NCBI GenBank assembly: GCA_029252045.1
Contig: JAQXCD010000060.1
Coordinates: 1-43,386, forward strand
DNA from: Sulfitobacter sp.
GTDB lineage: Bacteria; Pseudomonadota; Alphaproteobacteria; Rhodobacterales; Rhodobacteraceae
Direction: 5' to 3'
DNA length: 43,386 nucleotides
Positions 8,668-18,240 of the stretch are shown here, piece after piece. The translations under genes were made by a program, and so were the position numbers. The notes below the pieces were generated by a model. The model did no database searches. It saw nothing but the letters and a program-made list of their open reading frames with translations, and had not been told where the DNA came from. Within the stretch, counting starts at the first letter, position 1; each line of letters starts with the position of its first letter.

Positions 8668-9300
8668 ATGGACGAACTTTCCCCAGCCCGTATCTGGCTT
8701 ATGCGCAGTATGTTTGTGGTCCTCGCGTTGTTGATCATCTTCTTCCACCTGCTGCCGCTTGATACAGACCCCGTCAGCCTCTTCTCAACAGAGTTGCTAC
8801 CGCCGCTGGCTACCATAGACCCAGCAGAGGCGCGGCTGCGCACGTTGCTGGACCACGGAACCAACCGTGTGTGGGTGGGCCCGGACCTGCTGATTGCCTT
8901 CGCCTTTGCATGGTCTTTGCGACGCCCCGAATATGTGCCGATGATCCTACTTGCCATGTTGTTTTTGCTGGCCGATCTTCTGTTGCAACGCCCGCCCGGT
9001 CTTTGGGCGATGCTGGCGCTGCTGGCTTGTGAAAACCTGCGCAGCCGCAGCAGATCATTGCGGGATGCGACCTTTGGCGGGGAATGGATCGCGATTTCGT
9101 TACTGCTGGTTGGTATTTTGCTGATGAACCGGATTGTGCTATCTATTCTTCTGGTAACACCTCCACAGTTGGGGCTGAGTCTGCTGGAGCTGGGGATGAC
9201 GATTTTCTTCTATCCGGCGGTGGTATTTATCACCCGTATGGTGATGGGCGTACGCCGCGCAGCACCGGGCGAGCTCGACTCGCTGGGCGGGCGCGGGTGA
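8668..9300 (+). CDS. mreD: Rod shape-determining protein MreD
   Basis: 210 residues with about five to six hydrophobic helices, as expected for the small integral membrane component of the elongasome. The first helix is SMFVVLALLIIFFHLLPL, and the conserved arrangement PEYVPMILLAMLFLLADLLL-like follows a charged RRPE. Sequence conservation of MreD is low, so the call relies on topology, length and position between mreC and the PBP2 gene. The ATG at 8668 follows the mreC stop by 5 nt. It is translationally close to mreC; a 18-nt gap leads to mrdA. Confidence 0.9.
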   Translation: MDELSPARIWLMRSMFVVLALLIIFFHLLPLDTDPVSLFSTELLPPLATIDPAEARLRTLLDHGTNRVWVGPDLLIAFAFAWSLRRPEYVPMILLAMLFLLADLLLQRPPGLWAMLALLACENLRSRSRSLRDATFGGEWIAISLLLVGILLMNRIVLSILLVTPPQLGLSLLELGMTIFFYPAVVFITRMVMGVRRAAPGELDSLGGRG

Positions 9301-9318
9301 AAACATGAGGCGGAACAC

Positions 9319-11244
9319 ATGAGACGCAGCAGAGCCGAAACAGATGCCAGCCACACAAAACTCAGCCGCCGTGCCGCGCTGCTGGGAGGTGTACAGCTGC
9401 TGTTTATGGGCGGTCTTGCCGCGCGTATGCGCCATCTCCAAGTTGATCAGGCAGACCAGTTCCGCCTGTTGGCCGAAGAAAACCGGATCAACATCCGTTT
9501 GATCCCCCCTGTGCGGGGTGAAATTTTTGACCGCAACGGCGTGCAGCTGGCCAAGAACGTCCCCAGCTACCGCATTGTCATGGTGCGTGAGGACGCAGGT
9601 GATTTTCGCGCTGTGATGCAGCGGGTCGCCGACCTGATCAATCTGTCGCCCGAACAGACTGCACGCGCACTTGAAGAGCTGGAGGACAACTCGGCCCCGT
9701 TCCTGCCTGTGACCATCGCAGAGGACGTGAGTTGGGATGCCGTCAGTGCCGTGTCGGTAAACGCGCCTGCCCTGCCAGGTGTCTCTCCCGAGGTAGGCAG
9801 CACGCGCGTCTATCCGCGTGGCTCCGACTTTGCCCATGTGGTTGGCCGTGTGGGTCGCGTGAGCCCCAAAGACCTTGAGGCGCTGGAAAACCCCGATGCC
9901 GTCTTGCGGATTCCACGTTTCCAGATTGGTAAAATCAACGTGGAAGCCCGCGAGGAAGACCTGCTGCGCGGCACAGCTGGCAACCGTCAGGTAGAAGTGA
10001 ATGCAACCGGCCGCGTTATGCGCGAACTGGAGCGCCGCGAGGGACAATCAGGTGCTGACCTGCAGCTGACAATTGACGCAAAACTGCAAAACTATGTGCA
10101 GGCGCGGCTGAGAGGCGAGAGTGCCGCCGTCGTGATCCTTGATTGCGAAAAGGGCGATGTGGTCGCCAATAGCTCGGCCCCGTCCTATGATCCGAACCTG
10201 TTTATCGGCGGCATCCTGTCGCGCGATTATGATCCGCTACTCAACGACAAATACCGCCCGCTGGTAAACAAGACAGTGCAAGGTGCCTATCCGCCGGGTT
10301 CGTGCTTTAAGATGATGACGGCCATGGCTGCGATCGAAGCAGGTATTATCGGCCCCGACGATACGGTTTACTGCCCCGGCCATCTAGAGGTTGGCGGGCG
10401 GCGGTTCCACTGCTGGAAACGCTCGGGCCATGGCTGGGTTGATCTTGAGACCTCACTAAAGAGTTCATGCGACGTCTATTATTACGATCTGGCACTGAAA
10501 GTCGGGATCGAGAAGATTTCGGCCATGGCCAACCGCTTTGGTTTGGGGATCAAACATGATCTGGCGCTAAGTTCGGTCAACTCAGGCCTCACGCCCACGA
10601 AGGAATGGAAGCTGCGCCAGCGTGGCGCGGATTGGGTGATCGGCGACACGGTCAACGCCTCCATCGGTCAGGGATTTATGCTGGCCACGCCCATGCAGTT
10701 GGCCGTGATGACTGCGCGGCTGGCAACAGGGCGAGAGGTGACGCCGAGGTTGATCAAATCCGTCAACGGGGTCGAACAACCGGTAAAGGGCAACGGCCCT
10801 TTGGAAATGCGTGATGCCAACCTGCGCAAAATGCGCAAATCCATGTATGCAGTCGTGAATGACCGGCGTGGTACGGCCTACCGGAGCCGCATCATCGCAG
10901 ATGGGATGCGCATGGCCGGAAAGACAGGAACTTCTCAAGTCCGCTCTGCTGTGGTGGATAACAAAAGCGTCCCGTGGGAGCAGCGTGACCACGCCCTGTT
11001 TGTGAGCTTCGCCCCTTATGACAACCCCCGTTTTGCCTGTGCGGTTCTGGTGGAGCACGGTGGTGGGGGCTCGACCGCTGCGGCCCCTATTGCCCGCGAT
11101 GTGATGCTGCAAGCGCTCTACGGTGGAGAGCCGCCGCTGGATGCCTACCCCGAAGGTGATCGCGGCCGCATCAAAGCTCAGCAACGCGCCCTGCGCGATG
11201 TCCAGCCTGATGCACGCATCAAGAAGGGCAAAGACCAAGCATGA
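9319..11244 (+). CDS. mrdA: Penicillin-binding protein 2, peptidoglycan DD-transpeptidase
   Basis: 641 residues. It is a monofunctional class B PBP that cross-links peptidoglycan during elongation, anchored in the inner membrane with its catalytic domain in the periplasm. The N-terminal helix (LLGGVQLLFMGGLAARM) is followed by the dimerisation/pedestal domain, with RLIPPVRGEIFDRNG at its start. Transpeptidase motifs are all present: S328-x-x-K331 (GSCFK), S383-C-D385 (an SxD variant of SxN, usual in PBP2) and K535-T-G-T-S. The lysine-rich C-terminal tail is ordinary. Its TGA overlaps the rodA ATG (ATGA), so it is coupled to its glycosyltransferase partner. Confidence 0.97.
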   Translation: MRRSRAETDASHTKLSRRAALLGGVQLLFMGGLAARMRHLQVDQADQFRLLAEENRINIRLIPPVRGEIFDRNGVQLAKNVPSYRIVMVREDAGDFRAVMQRVADLINLSPEQTARALEELEDNSAPFLPVTIAEDVSWDAVSAVSVNAPALPGVSPEVGSTRVYPRGSDFAHVVGRVGRVSPKDLEALENPDAVLRIPRFQIGKINVEAREEDLLRGTAGNRQVEVNATGRVMRELERREGQSGADLQLTIDAKLQNYVQARLRGESAAVVILDCEKGDVVANSSAPSYDPNLFIGGILSRDYDPLLNDKYRPLVNKTVQGAYPPGSCFKMMTAMAAIEAGIIGPDDTVYCPGHLEVGGRRFHCWKRSGHGWVDLETSLKSSCDVYYYDLALKVGIEKISAMANRFGLGIKHDLALSSVNSGLTPTKEWKLRQRGADWVIGDTVNASIGQGFMLATPMQLAVMTARLATGREVTPRLIKSVNGVEQPVKGNGPLEMRDANLRKMRKSMYAVVNDRRGTAYRSRIIADGMRMAGKTGTSQVRSAVVDNKSVPWEQRDHALFVSFAPYDNPRFACAVLVEHGGGGSTAAAPIARDVMLQALYGGEPPLDAYPEGDRGRIKAQQRALRDVQPDARIKKGKDQA

Positions 11245-12380
11245 GCTATCTAGAGCATTCGGTAAAATCGGTCCCGACCGGACTGCGCAAGGTCTTGTTC
11301 CTGAACTGGCCGCTTGTGCTGTTGCTGACGGCTGTCGCGGGCGCTGGCTTTTTGATGCTCTACTCTGTCGCGGGTGGCAATTACGCCCCATGGGCAGCGC
11401 CGCAGATGAAGCGATTTGCGCTTGGACTTTGTCTCATGATTTCAGTCGGAATGGTGCCTATATGGATATGGCGCAATCTTGCAGGACTGGCCTATGGAAT
11501 TTCTGTGATGCTGCTAATCGGGGTCGAGCTTTTTGGCTCTGTTGGCATGGGTGCCCAGCGCTGGATCGAAATCGGCTCGTTCCGGTTGCAGCCATCCGAG
11601 ATGACCAAAATCACCCTGGTGATGTTTCTGGCCGCCTACTACGATTGGCTCCCTGCAAAGAAAATTTCCCGCCCGATGTGGGTGCTACTACCTGTGCTTA
11701 TTATTATCATCCCGACGGTTCTTGTCCTGAAGCAGCCTGATCTGGGGACTGCCATCTTGTTGCTGGCAGCGGGTGGCGGCTTGATGTTCTTGGCAGGCGT
11801 GCATTGGGCCTACTTTGCCACCGTCGTTGCGGCGGGTGTCGGTTTAGTCGCTGCTGTCTTCCAGTCACGCGGCACCGATTGGCAAATGATCAAGGACTAC
11901 CAATTCCGCCGGATTGATACGTTTCTGGACCCTGCCTCCGATCCGCTGAACACGGGCTACCACATTGCCCAATCCAAAATCGCTCTCGGCTCAGGCGGCT
12001 GGACGGGGCGCGGATATATGCAAGGCACACAATCTCGGCTGAACTTTCTACCTGAAAAACACACCGACTTTATTTTCACAACGCTGGCCGAGGAGTTCGG
12101 CTTTGTCGGCGGTATGTCATTGCTTGTGCTCTATGCATTGATTGTCGTGTTCTGTGTCGCGTCTGCGGTGATGAACAAGGACCGCTTTGCCTCTCTACTC
12201 ACTCTTGGCATCGCCCTGAACTTCTTTTTGTTCTTTGCCGTCAACATGTCGATGGTGATGGGATTGGCCCCTGTTGTGGGTGTGCCGTTGCCTTTGGTCA
12301 GCTATGGCGGCTCTGCAATGTTGGTGTTGTTGCTGGCCTTCGGGCTGGTGCAGTCAGCGCATGTGCATCGGCCGCGATAA
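11241..12380 (+). CDS. rodA: Rod shape-determining SEDS peptidoglycan glycosyltransferase RodA
   Basis: 379 residues, about ten transmembrane helices. RodA polymerises lipid II glycan strands together with PBP2. SEDS signatures are visible: GAQRWIEIGSFRLQPSEMTK, then KQPDLGTA, the large periplasmic loop with TQSRLNFLPEKHTDFIFT and EEFGFVGG, and the terminal PLVSYGGSAM. The catalytic Asp of the family is in the HTDF region. The start overlaps the mrdA stop by 4 bp. A 12-bp palindrome TCTGCATGCAGA (12392-12403) with AAAA after it lies just past the stop, but its geometry is poor for a terminator. Confidence 0.97.
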   Translation: MSYLEHSVKSVPTGLRKVLFLNWPLVLLLTAVAGAGFLMLYSVAGGNYAPWAAPQMKRFALGLCLMISVGMVPIWIWRNLAGLAYGISVMLLIGVELFGSVGMGAQRWIEIGSFRLQPSEMTKITLVMFLAAYYDWLPAKKISRPMWVLLPVLIIIIPTVLVLKQPDLGTAILLLAAGGGLMFLAGVHWAYFATVVAAGVGLVAAVFQSRGTDWQMIKDYQFRRIDTFLDPASDPLNTGYHIAQSKIALGSGGWTGRGYMQGTQSRLNFLPEKHTDFIFTTLAEEFGFVGGMSLLVLYALIVVFCVASAVMNKDRFASLLTLGIALNFFLFFAVNMSMVMGLAPVVGVPLPLVSYGGSAMLVLLLAFGLVQSAHVHRPR

Positions 12381-12482
12381 CGAGAGCCGTATCTGCATGC
12401 AGAAAAATCGCCCCGCGGCATGGATTTCTGGACACATCCGGATAATGGTGCGGGATCGCCAGATAATCCGGAGCAGATGCCA

Positions 12483-13412
12483 ATGATCAATATCCTTTTC
12501 GCCGCCCGCCCCGAGCGTTGGACCACCTATGAGGCCCCTCTGCGCACGGCACTGGACACCGCCGGCATTGAGGCACATCTGGCCCAAGACATCGCCCCCG
12601 AGGAAGTCGACTACATCGTTTACGCCCCCAACAGCGACTTGCAGGATTTTACACCCTACACCCGTGCGCGTGCCGTGCTGAACCTTTGGGCGGGTGTCGA
12701 GAAGATCACCGGAAACCAGACGCTAAAGATTCCGCTGGCGCGTATGGTAGATCCTGGACTGACGACAGGGATGGTTGAGTGGGTTACAGGCCATGTGATG
12801 CGGTACCATCTGGGGATGGATGCGCATATCGTGAACCCTTCCCATGTTTGGAGACCAAGCACCCCGCCACTGGCCCGCGAACGCGAAGTGGTCATTCTGG
12901 GGTTGGGTGCACTTGGGACCGCTTGTGCGCAGATGCTGCTGGCACTGGGATTCAGGGTCACCGGATGGTCACGCAGCCCCAAGGCTGTGGACGGTGTCAC
13001 GTGTCTATACGGCGAGGCCGGTCTGGCCGAGGCTTTGGCGCGTGCCGAAATTGCTGTGACCCCTCTGCCCGATACCCCTGCCACCACCAACATCCTCAAC
13101 GCGAAAACGCTGGCCATGATGCCGCGCGGCGCGTTCCTGATCAATCCGGGCCGTGGCCCGTTGATCGACGATGCCGCGCTGATCGCAGCACTGGATGACG
13201 GGCACATCGCCCATGCCACGCTGGACGTCTTCAGGGTCGAGCCGCTGCCGCAAGACCACCCCTTCTGGGCGCACCCGCAAGTCACCGTCACCCCGCACAT
13301 CGCGGCGGAGACGCGGGCCATCACAGCCAGCGAAACCATTGTAGAGAACATCCGGCGCGGCGAAGCAGGCGAGCCTTACATCAGCCTTGTGGATCGGGCG
13401 TTAGGCTACTAG
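12483..13412 (+). CDS. ghrA: Glyoxylate/hydroxypyruvate reductase A-like D-2-hydroxyacid dehydrogenase
   Basis: 309 residues, the length of E. coli GhrA (312), which reduces glyoxylate and hydroxypyruvate with NADPH in the cytosol. The Rossmann loop is VVILGLGALGTACAQ. The catalytic region NPGRGPLIDDAALIAAL, the glutamate region (DVFRVEPLPQDHPFW) and the HIAAET histidine are in place. Start: ATG 12483 with GGAG at 12470-12473 nine nt upstream. An ATG six bases earlier is too close to that site, and an open extension to 12420 is not family-like. It lies about 100 bp after rodA and converges on the M3 peptidase with a 12-bp tail overlap. Exact substrate preference is inferred from the family; the symbol is by similarity. 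Confidence 0.85.
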   Translation: MINILFAARPERWTTYEAPLRTALDTAGIEAHLAQDIAPEEVDYIVYAPNSDLQDFTPYTRARAVLNLWAGVEKITGNQTLKIPLARMVDPGLTTGMVEWVTGHVMRYHLGMDAHIVNPSHVWRPSTPPLAREREVVILGLGALGTACAQMLLALGFRVTGWSRSPKAVDGVTCLYGEAGLAEALARAEIAVTPLPDTPATTNILNAKTLAMMPRGAFLINPGRGPLIDDAALIAALDDGHIAHATLDVFRVEPLPQDHPFWAHPQVTVTPHIAAETRAITASETIVENIRRGEAGEPYISLVDRALGY

Positions 13413-15413
13413 GCCACGGCCTTTCAGAAGCGCTTCGACACCCGGCAGACGACCCCGGAAGGCCACATAGAGCTCGGCTGCATCGCGGCTGCCGCCAGTC
13501 GACAGAATGTTGTCTTCCAGTGCCTTCGCGCGCTCGGGGTCAAAGGCACCACCTGCATCCTCGAAGGCCTGAAACGCATCGGCGTCCATCACTTCCGACC
13601 ACATATAGCTGTAATAACCACTGGAATAGCCATCGCCTGAGAAGACATGCGCAAACTGCGGGGTGGCATGGCGCATGGTGATTGCACCAGGCATGCCGAT
13701 TTGAGCCAAAACATCGCGCTGCATATCCATCACATCGGCAGGCGCATCGCCTTCGTGGAAAGCAAGATCAACAAGCGCAGAGGCGACATATTCAACCGTC
13801 TGGAAGCCCATATCAAAAGTCGCGGCGCCCAGTACTTTATCCAGCAACGCCTTCGGCATCGGCTGACCTGTTTTGGCGTGGGTCGCAAATTCTCCCAGCA
13901 CTTCCGGCACGTCCAGCCAATGCTCGTAAAGCTGGCTTGGCAGCTCGACAAAGTCACGCGCCACAGAGGTACCGGACATGCTTTCATAGGTTACGTTAGA
14001 CAGCATCTGGTGCAACGCGTGGCCAAACTCGTGAAACAGCGTCCGCGCATCATCATAGGATAACAGCGCAGGGTCACCCTTGGCGAAGTTGCACACGTTG
14101 ATCACCACTGGGGTCTGAACCTTTGGATACTTCGCCTGCGCACGCATGGCCGAACACCACGCGCCCGAGCGTTTGGAGCCGCGTGCAAAATAGTCACCGA
14201 TAAATACTGCCACATGTTCGCCCTTGCGGGTCACTTCCCACGCGCGGCAATCCTTGTGATAGAGCGGCACATCCAGCGGCTTAAACTCCAAACCAAACAA
14301 CCGCGTTGCGCAGGAGAATGAAGCCTCGATCATCCGGTCCAGCTGGAAGTAAGGCTTGAGCGCCGCCTCATCGAGATCATGCTCTGCCGCGCGGCGCTTT
14401 TCTGCATAATAGCGCCAGTCCCACGGGGCCAAATCCCCGTTCACACCGTCCGCGTGCATCATTCCCGTCAGGACTTCCGCATCCGCGTTGGCTTGCGTCT
14501 TTGCAGGCTCCCAGACCTGCATCAACAGGTCGCGCACGGCAGCAGGTGTTTTGGCCATTTCAGTCTCAAGCTTGTAATCGGAAAAGCTGTCATAACCCAA
14601 CAGCGCCGCACGCTCTTTGCGCAGCGCCAGTGTTTCGGCTGCGATCGCACGGTTGTCTGTCTCGCCACCGTTCGCGCCCCGCGCCTCCCAAGCCTTGAAC
14701 GCGCGCTCGCGCAGGTCGCGGCGCGGGCTGAATTGCAGGAACGGCGTGATCAGCGAGCGCGATAGCGTGACCACAGGGCCACCTGCCTCTTTCTCCTCAC
14801 CCGCCGCGCGGGCGGCATCGATCACAAAATCGGGCAGGCCTTGCAAATCGTCCTCTGACAGCTTCATGAACCAGCTGCGTTCATCTGCCAGCAGGTTCTG
14901 GGTGAACTGTGTGCCCAGCACAGCAAGGCGGCCCTTTATCTCTTTCATCCGAACTTCGGCCGCACCTGTCAGTGCCGCACCAGAGCGGACAAAGCCACGG
15001 TAGCTCAGCATCAGAAGGCGGGCCTGCTCATCCGTCAGATCCAGTGTATCGCTGGCCTCCCAAAGGGCGGCGACACGGGCAAACAACGCCTTGTTGCCGG
15101 AAATTTCTGCAAAATGCGCCGCGAGCTTGGGCGCAAAGGTGCGTTGCAAACCCTCACGCACAGGATTGCTGTCCGCGCCGGCGACGGTGAAGAATACGCT
15201 CACCACCTTGTCGAGCGCGAGGCCAACCACCTCCAGTGCCTCAATCGTATTGGCAAATGTTGGCGCCGCAGGGTCGACTGCAATCGCATCGATTTCAGCA
15301 AGGTGTGCAGCCAGACCCACCTCTATAGCCGGTGCAAAATCATCGTCCTTTATCAGGTCGAAAGGCGCGATAGCGAAGGGGGTCGACCATTCGGTCAGCA
15401 GCGGGTTTGTCAT
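13401..15413 (-). CDS. M3 family oligopeptidase (peptidyl-dipeptidase Dcp/oligopeptidase A type)
   Basis: 670 residues, matching Dcp and PrlC (about 680). It is a cytosolic zinc metallopeptidase that trims short peptides. The zinc site H461-E-F-G-H465 (TLFHEFGHALHQM) is intact, with the third ligand expected in the following helix (SGTSVARDFVELPSQ). GYSSGYYSYMWSEVMDADAF near the C-terminus is the substrate-binding segment of the family. The start is ATG 15413, which has AAAGGAG 8 nt upstream; an in-frame start at 15431 precedes that site and is discarded. Dcp versus OpdA cannot be separated by eye, so no symbol is given. It follows the E1-like gene on the same strand after 51 bp. Confidence 0.93.
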   Translation of the reverse strand: MTNPLLTEWSTPFAIAPFDLIKDDDFAPAIEVGLAAHLAEIDAIAVDPAAPTFANTIEALEVVGLALDKVVSVFFTVAGADSNPVREGLQRTFAPKLAAHFAEISGNKALFARVAALWEASDTLDLTDEQARLLMLSYRGFVRSGAALTGAAEVRMKEIKGRLAVLGTQFTQNLLADERSWFMKLSEDDLQGLPDFVIDAARAAGEEKEAGGPVVTLSRSLITPFLQFSPRRDLRERAFKAWEARGANGGETDNRAIAAETLALRKERAALLGYDSFSDYKLETEMAKTPAAVRDLLMQVWEPAKTQANADAEVLTGMMHADGVNGDLAPWDWRYYAEKRRAAEHDLDEAALKPYFQLDRMIEASFSCATRLFGLEFKPLDVPLYHKDCRAWEVTRKGEHVAVFIGDYFARGSKRSGAWCSAMRAQAKYPKVQTPVVINVCNFAKGDPALLSYDDARTLFHEFGHALHQMLSNVTYESMSGTSVARDFVELPSQLYEHWLDVPEVLGEFATHAKTGQPMPKALLDKVLGAATFDMGFQTVEYVASALVDLAFHEGDAPADVMDMQRDVLAQIGMPGAITMRHATPQFAHVFSGDGYSSGYYSYMWSEVMDADAFQAFEDAGGAFDPERAKALEDNILSTGGSRDAAELYVAFRGRLPGVEALLKGRGLVA

Positions 15414-15464
15414 GGGAAGGCTCCTTTGCACTCAACCTAGGAGCGCGGTGTAGGGGATACAATA

Positions 15465-16517
15465 TCAGGCGCGGGAATGGCCGCACATCGGACAGTCGGC
15501 ACGCGGAGATATTTTGATGCTGCGGCTTTCCGCATACAGCGCATCATAGATCACCATCTGGCCGCGCAAGGGCGAACCCGCTCCCGTGATCACCTTGATT
15601 GCTTCCACTGCCATCATCGCCCCAACAACGCCCGGCAACGGGCCAATCACGCCAGCCTCGGCACAGCTGGGCGCCAGATGCGGTGCCGGAGCAGCAGGGA
15701 AAATACACTGGTAGCAAGGTGCGCCCCGGGCGGGGTCAAACACACTCAGCTGACCTTCCCACTGGCTCAGCGCGCCAGAAATCAGCGGGATGCCAGCCGC
15801 GACACAGGTCGCATTCACCAGATATCGGGTATCGAAATTATCAGTGCCGTCGAGGACCAGATCATAGTCGGCAACCAGTTCGGCGGCGATGGTTTCGTAG
15901 AATCTGCAGTGGTAAGGGCGCACCGTGACAAACGGGTTCTGCGCCTCCATCTCTTTTTGCGCAGAGAACACTTTCGCCATGCCAATGGACGCATCCTTGT
16001 GGATCACCTGACGTTGCAGGTTTGTGTTCTCGACCGTATCGGCATCAATCACGCCGATGGTACCCACCCCTGCGGCTGCCAGATATTGCAACGCCGGTGC
16101 GCCAAGCCCGCCTGCGCCGATCACCAGCACGCGCGCGTTTTTCAGCGCCTTTTGCCCGGCGCCGCCAATCTCGCGCAGGGCGATGTGGCGGGCGTAGCGG
16201 TTCAATTCCGTCTCGGAGAAGCTGCCCTGTTTACCCGCATGCAAGGGTTGTTGTTCCACGTCGACGCCGGTGCGCTGCCGGACGCGGGCAATCACCCGCG
16301 AATAGGCCCAAACAAGTGCGCCAATCCCGACGACGATCAGCCACATGGCCGCGCTGCCCCCTGTCGCCACGCGCAGAGGATGACCGTCAGGGAACACCAG
16401 ATGGCTTGCGATGACCGTAACCAGCAAGAGACCAATCATGATCCAGCGCGCAGAGCGGGGCGTGCCCATGACAATGCCCAAAGCCCAGATCACTCCTGCA
16501 AGAATAAATACCAGCAC
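15465..16517 (-). CDS. Membrane-anchored HesA/MoeB/ThiF family adenylyltransferase
   Basis: 350 residues. The first about 78 form three hydrophobic helices, an unusual N-terminal anchor for this normally soluble family. From about 105 it is a complete E1-like domain: RYARHIALREIGGAGQ, ATP loop GAGGLG (134-139), DADTVENTNLQRQ (158-170), DGTDNFDTRYLVN, and a zinc site C268-YQ-C271 with C342-PM-C345. Family members adenylate the C-terminal Gly-Gly of MoaD or ThiS. C285 (SCAEAGV) aligns with the conserved MoeB cysteine. There is no rhodanese domain. Start: GTG 16517 with CGGAG 7 nt upstream and 4 nt after the dut stop. A longer reading from 16643 would run through dut. It is probably a moeB-type gene for molybdopterin synthase or a thiS activator; no partner is nearby. 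Confidence 0.88.
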   Translation of the reverse strand: MLVFILAGVIWALGIVMGTPRSARWIMIGLLLVTVIASHLVFPDGHPLRVATGGSAAMWLIVVGIGALVWAYSRVIARVRQRTGVDVEQQPLHAGKQGSFSETELNRYARHIALREIGGAGQKALKNARVLVIGAGGLGAPALQYLAAAGVGTIGVIDADTVENTNLQRQVIHKDASIGMAKVFSAQKEMEAQNPFVTVRPYHCRFYETIAAELVADYDLVLDGTDNFDTRYLVNATCVAAGIPLISGALSQWEGQLSVFDPARGAPCYQCIFPAAPAPHLAPSCAEAGVIGPLPGVVGAMMAVEAIKVITGAGSPLRGQMVIYDALYAESRSIKISPRADCPMCGHSRA

Positions 16518-16521
16518 CCGA

Positions 16522-16983
16522 CTACTCCGTTCCGGTGGACCCGAAACCGCCCGCGCCGCGTGCAGTTTCGTCCAGCGTTTCCACGGAAAGGAAGGTAGCC
16601 CGCACAACGGGTGCGACCACCATTTGAGCGATCCGAATGCCATGCGTAATGGTGAAATCCTCTGTCCCCGCGTTCATCACGATCACACCCAATGGCCCAC
16701 GATAGTCACTGTCGATGGTGCCGGGACTATTCGGCAAGGTGATCCCATGCTTGAGCGCAAGGCCCGAGCGGGGGCGGATTTGCACTTCGAACCCTTGCGG
16801 TATCGCAAGGCGGAGCCCCGTCGGGACAAGCGCGCGCGCACCCGGCTTCAGCATAATTTCCCCGCGATCCGGCAGATTGGCGCGCAGATCAGCGCCCGCA
16901 GCACCTGCTGTCTCATAGCTGGGCAAGCCCAGTGCGCGGTCTGCATCGGGTTCCCACATCATGCGAAGTTCGACAATACTCAT
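16522..16983 (-). CDS. dut: dUTP diphosphatase
   Basis: 153 residues, the standard trimeric dUTPase. It hydrolyses dUTP to dUMP and PPi, keeping uracil out of DNA and supplying thymidylate synthesis. All five family motifs are visible: [24 protein letters not shown] (with the catalytic Asp), RIAQMVV, and the C-terminal P-loop-like [10 protein letters not shown]. The start is ATG 16983 overlapping the coaBC TGA (ATGA). A longer in-frame reading to 17052 would lie inside coaBC and is not family-like. The coaBC-dut order is common in proteobacteria, so the three genes coaBC-dut-E1 probably form one transcript. Confidence 0.97.
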   Translation of the reverse strand: MSIVELRMMWEPDADRALGLPSYETAGAAGADLRANLPDRGEIMLKPGARALVPTGLRLAIPQGFEVQIRPRSGLALKHGITLPNSPGTIDSDYRGPLGVIVMNAGTEDFTITHGIRIAQMVVAPVVRATFLSVETLDETARGAGGFGSTGTE

Positions 16984-18176
16984 GCAGTGATTGCCGCCGC
17001 GATGCGTGCGGCCAGCTTTTGCGCTACCGCGTCTTTGGTCATGCGCGGCCATTCTTCGGCACCTGCATCACTGATCAGGGTGACTGCATTCTCGGTTCCG
17101 CCCATAATGCCCGTTGCAGGCGACACATCATTCGCCACAATCCAGTCACAGCCTTTGCGCAAGCGCTTGGCAGTCGCGTTCTCGATCACGTCATTCGTCT
17201 CGGCGGCAAAGCCTACCACCAGTGGCGGGCGGCCCTGCTTCATCTGGCTGACACCGTGCAGGATGTCGGGGTTTTCAGCAAATTCAAGCACGGGCAAGCC
17301 ATCTTTGGTCTTCTTCAACTTCCTGTCGGAAGCAGAGCTGACGCGCCAATCCGCCACAGCGGCTGCAAACACAGCCGCATCCACGGGCAACGCGGCCTCT
17401 ACCGCGTCTTTCATCTGCTGCGCGGTCTGGACGGTGATAACTTCCACATTATCGGGCGGGGGTACATCAGCGGGGCCGGTAACAAAGACCACCTGCGCGC
17501 CCAGCGCCGCCAAGGCCCGCGCGAGCGCCGTTCCCTGTGCGCCGGAGGACCTGTTCGCGATATAGCGGACCGGATCAATCGGCTCATGCGTCGGACCGGA
17601 GGTGACAAGGATTCGGCGGCCTTTCAGCGGGCCATCCGACAGCTGTGCCTCAATCGCAGCGACGATCTCCATCGGTTCGGACATCCGCCCCGGGCCATGT
17701 TCACCGCAGGCCATATCGCCCTTGTTAGGGCCTGTTATTGTGATGCCATCGCCCCGCAAAGTGGCCAGATTGCGCTGGGTCGCGGCATGCTCCCACATGC
17801 GCACATTCATCGCAGGGGCAATCATCACTGGCGTATCCGTGGCCAACAACAGAGTCGAGGCCAGATCATTGGCCAATCCCCCCGCCATCTTGGCCATCAA
17901 ATCCGCAGTGGCAGGGGCGACAACAACCAGATCGGCAACACGGCTCAGCTGGATATGGCCCATCTCGGCCTCGTCACCGAGGTCAAATAAATCGCGGTAA
18001 ACTTTGCTACCCGCGAGCGCCGAAACTGAAAGGGGCGTAACGAACTCTTCACCAGCGCGGGTCAAAACCGGCCTTACAACCGCGCCACGTTCCCGCAACC
18101 GACGGATCAGGTCCAGTGATTTAAACGCAGCAATCCCGCCACCGATGATGAGAAGTATATGTTTGCCGCCAAGCAT
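16980..18176 (-). CDS. coaBC: Bifunctional phosphopantothenoylcysteine decarboxylase/phosphopantothenate-cysteine ligase
   Basis: 398 residues. It makes 4'-phosphopantetheine from 4'-phosphopantothenate and cysteine in CoA synthesis. The N-terminal CoaC flavoprotein half carries [13 protein letters not shown], the PAMNVRMW motif and [12 protein letters not shown] with the catalytic cysteine. The C-terminal CoaB half (from about 190) has [34 protein letters not shown] and the lysine cluster SDRKLKK. The ATG at 18176 has AGAGGT 6 nt upstream. It opens the coaBC-dut-E1 unit. A 6-bp inverted repeat (18195-18216) lies just upstream. Assignment is certain. Confidence 0.96.
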   Translation of the reverse strand: MLGGKHILLIIGGGIAAFKSLDLIRRLRERGAVVRPVLTRAGEEFVTPLSVSALAGSKVYRDLFDLGDEAEMGHIQLSRVADLVVVAPATADLMAKMAGGLANDLASTLLLATDTPVMIAPAMNVRMWEHAATQRNLATLRGDGITITGPNKGDMACGEHGPGRMSEPMEIVAAIEAQLSDGPLKGRRILVTSGPTHEPIDPVRYIANRSSGAQGTALARALAALGAQVVFVTGPADVPPPDNVEVITVQTAQQMKDAVEAALPVDAAVFAAAVADWRVSSASDRKLKKTKDGLPVLEFAENPDILHGVSQMKQGRPPLVVGFAAETNDVIENATAKRLRKGCDWIVANDVSPATGIMGGTENAVTLISDAGAEEWPRMTKDAVAQKLAARIAAAITA

Positions 18177-18194
18177 GTGGCACCTCTTGTTTGG

Positions 18195-18216
18195 CCCTAT
18201 TGTCTACAACATAGGG
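18195..18216. repeat. Inverted repeat between chaN-like gene and coaBC
   Basis: CCCTAT (18195-18200) and ATAGGG (18211-18216), ten bases apart, within the 64-bp gap between the end of the ChaN-family gene and the start of coaBC, both on the minus strand. It could be a weak hairpin in the rpoH-chaN transcript or an operator for coaBC. It has no T-run. Confidence 0.3.
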
Positions 18217-18240
18217 ACCGTGCTGACACAGCGCCAGACC

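Noticed and set aside
9139..10047. 302-codon frame antisense to mreD and mrdA
   Set aside because: Lies opposite two certain genes; Cys/His-rich pseudo-protein typical of antisense translation, no motif.
12392..12403. TCTGCATGCAGA followed by AAAA as a rodA terminator
   Set aside because: A 12-bp palindrome without a loop makes a poor hairpin, and the T-run is on the wrong strand for rodA.
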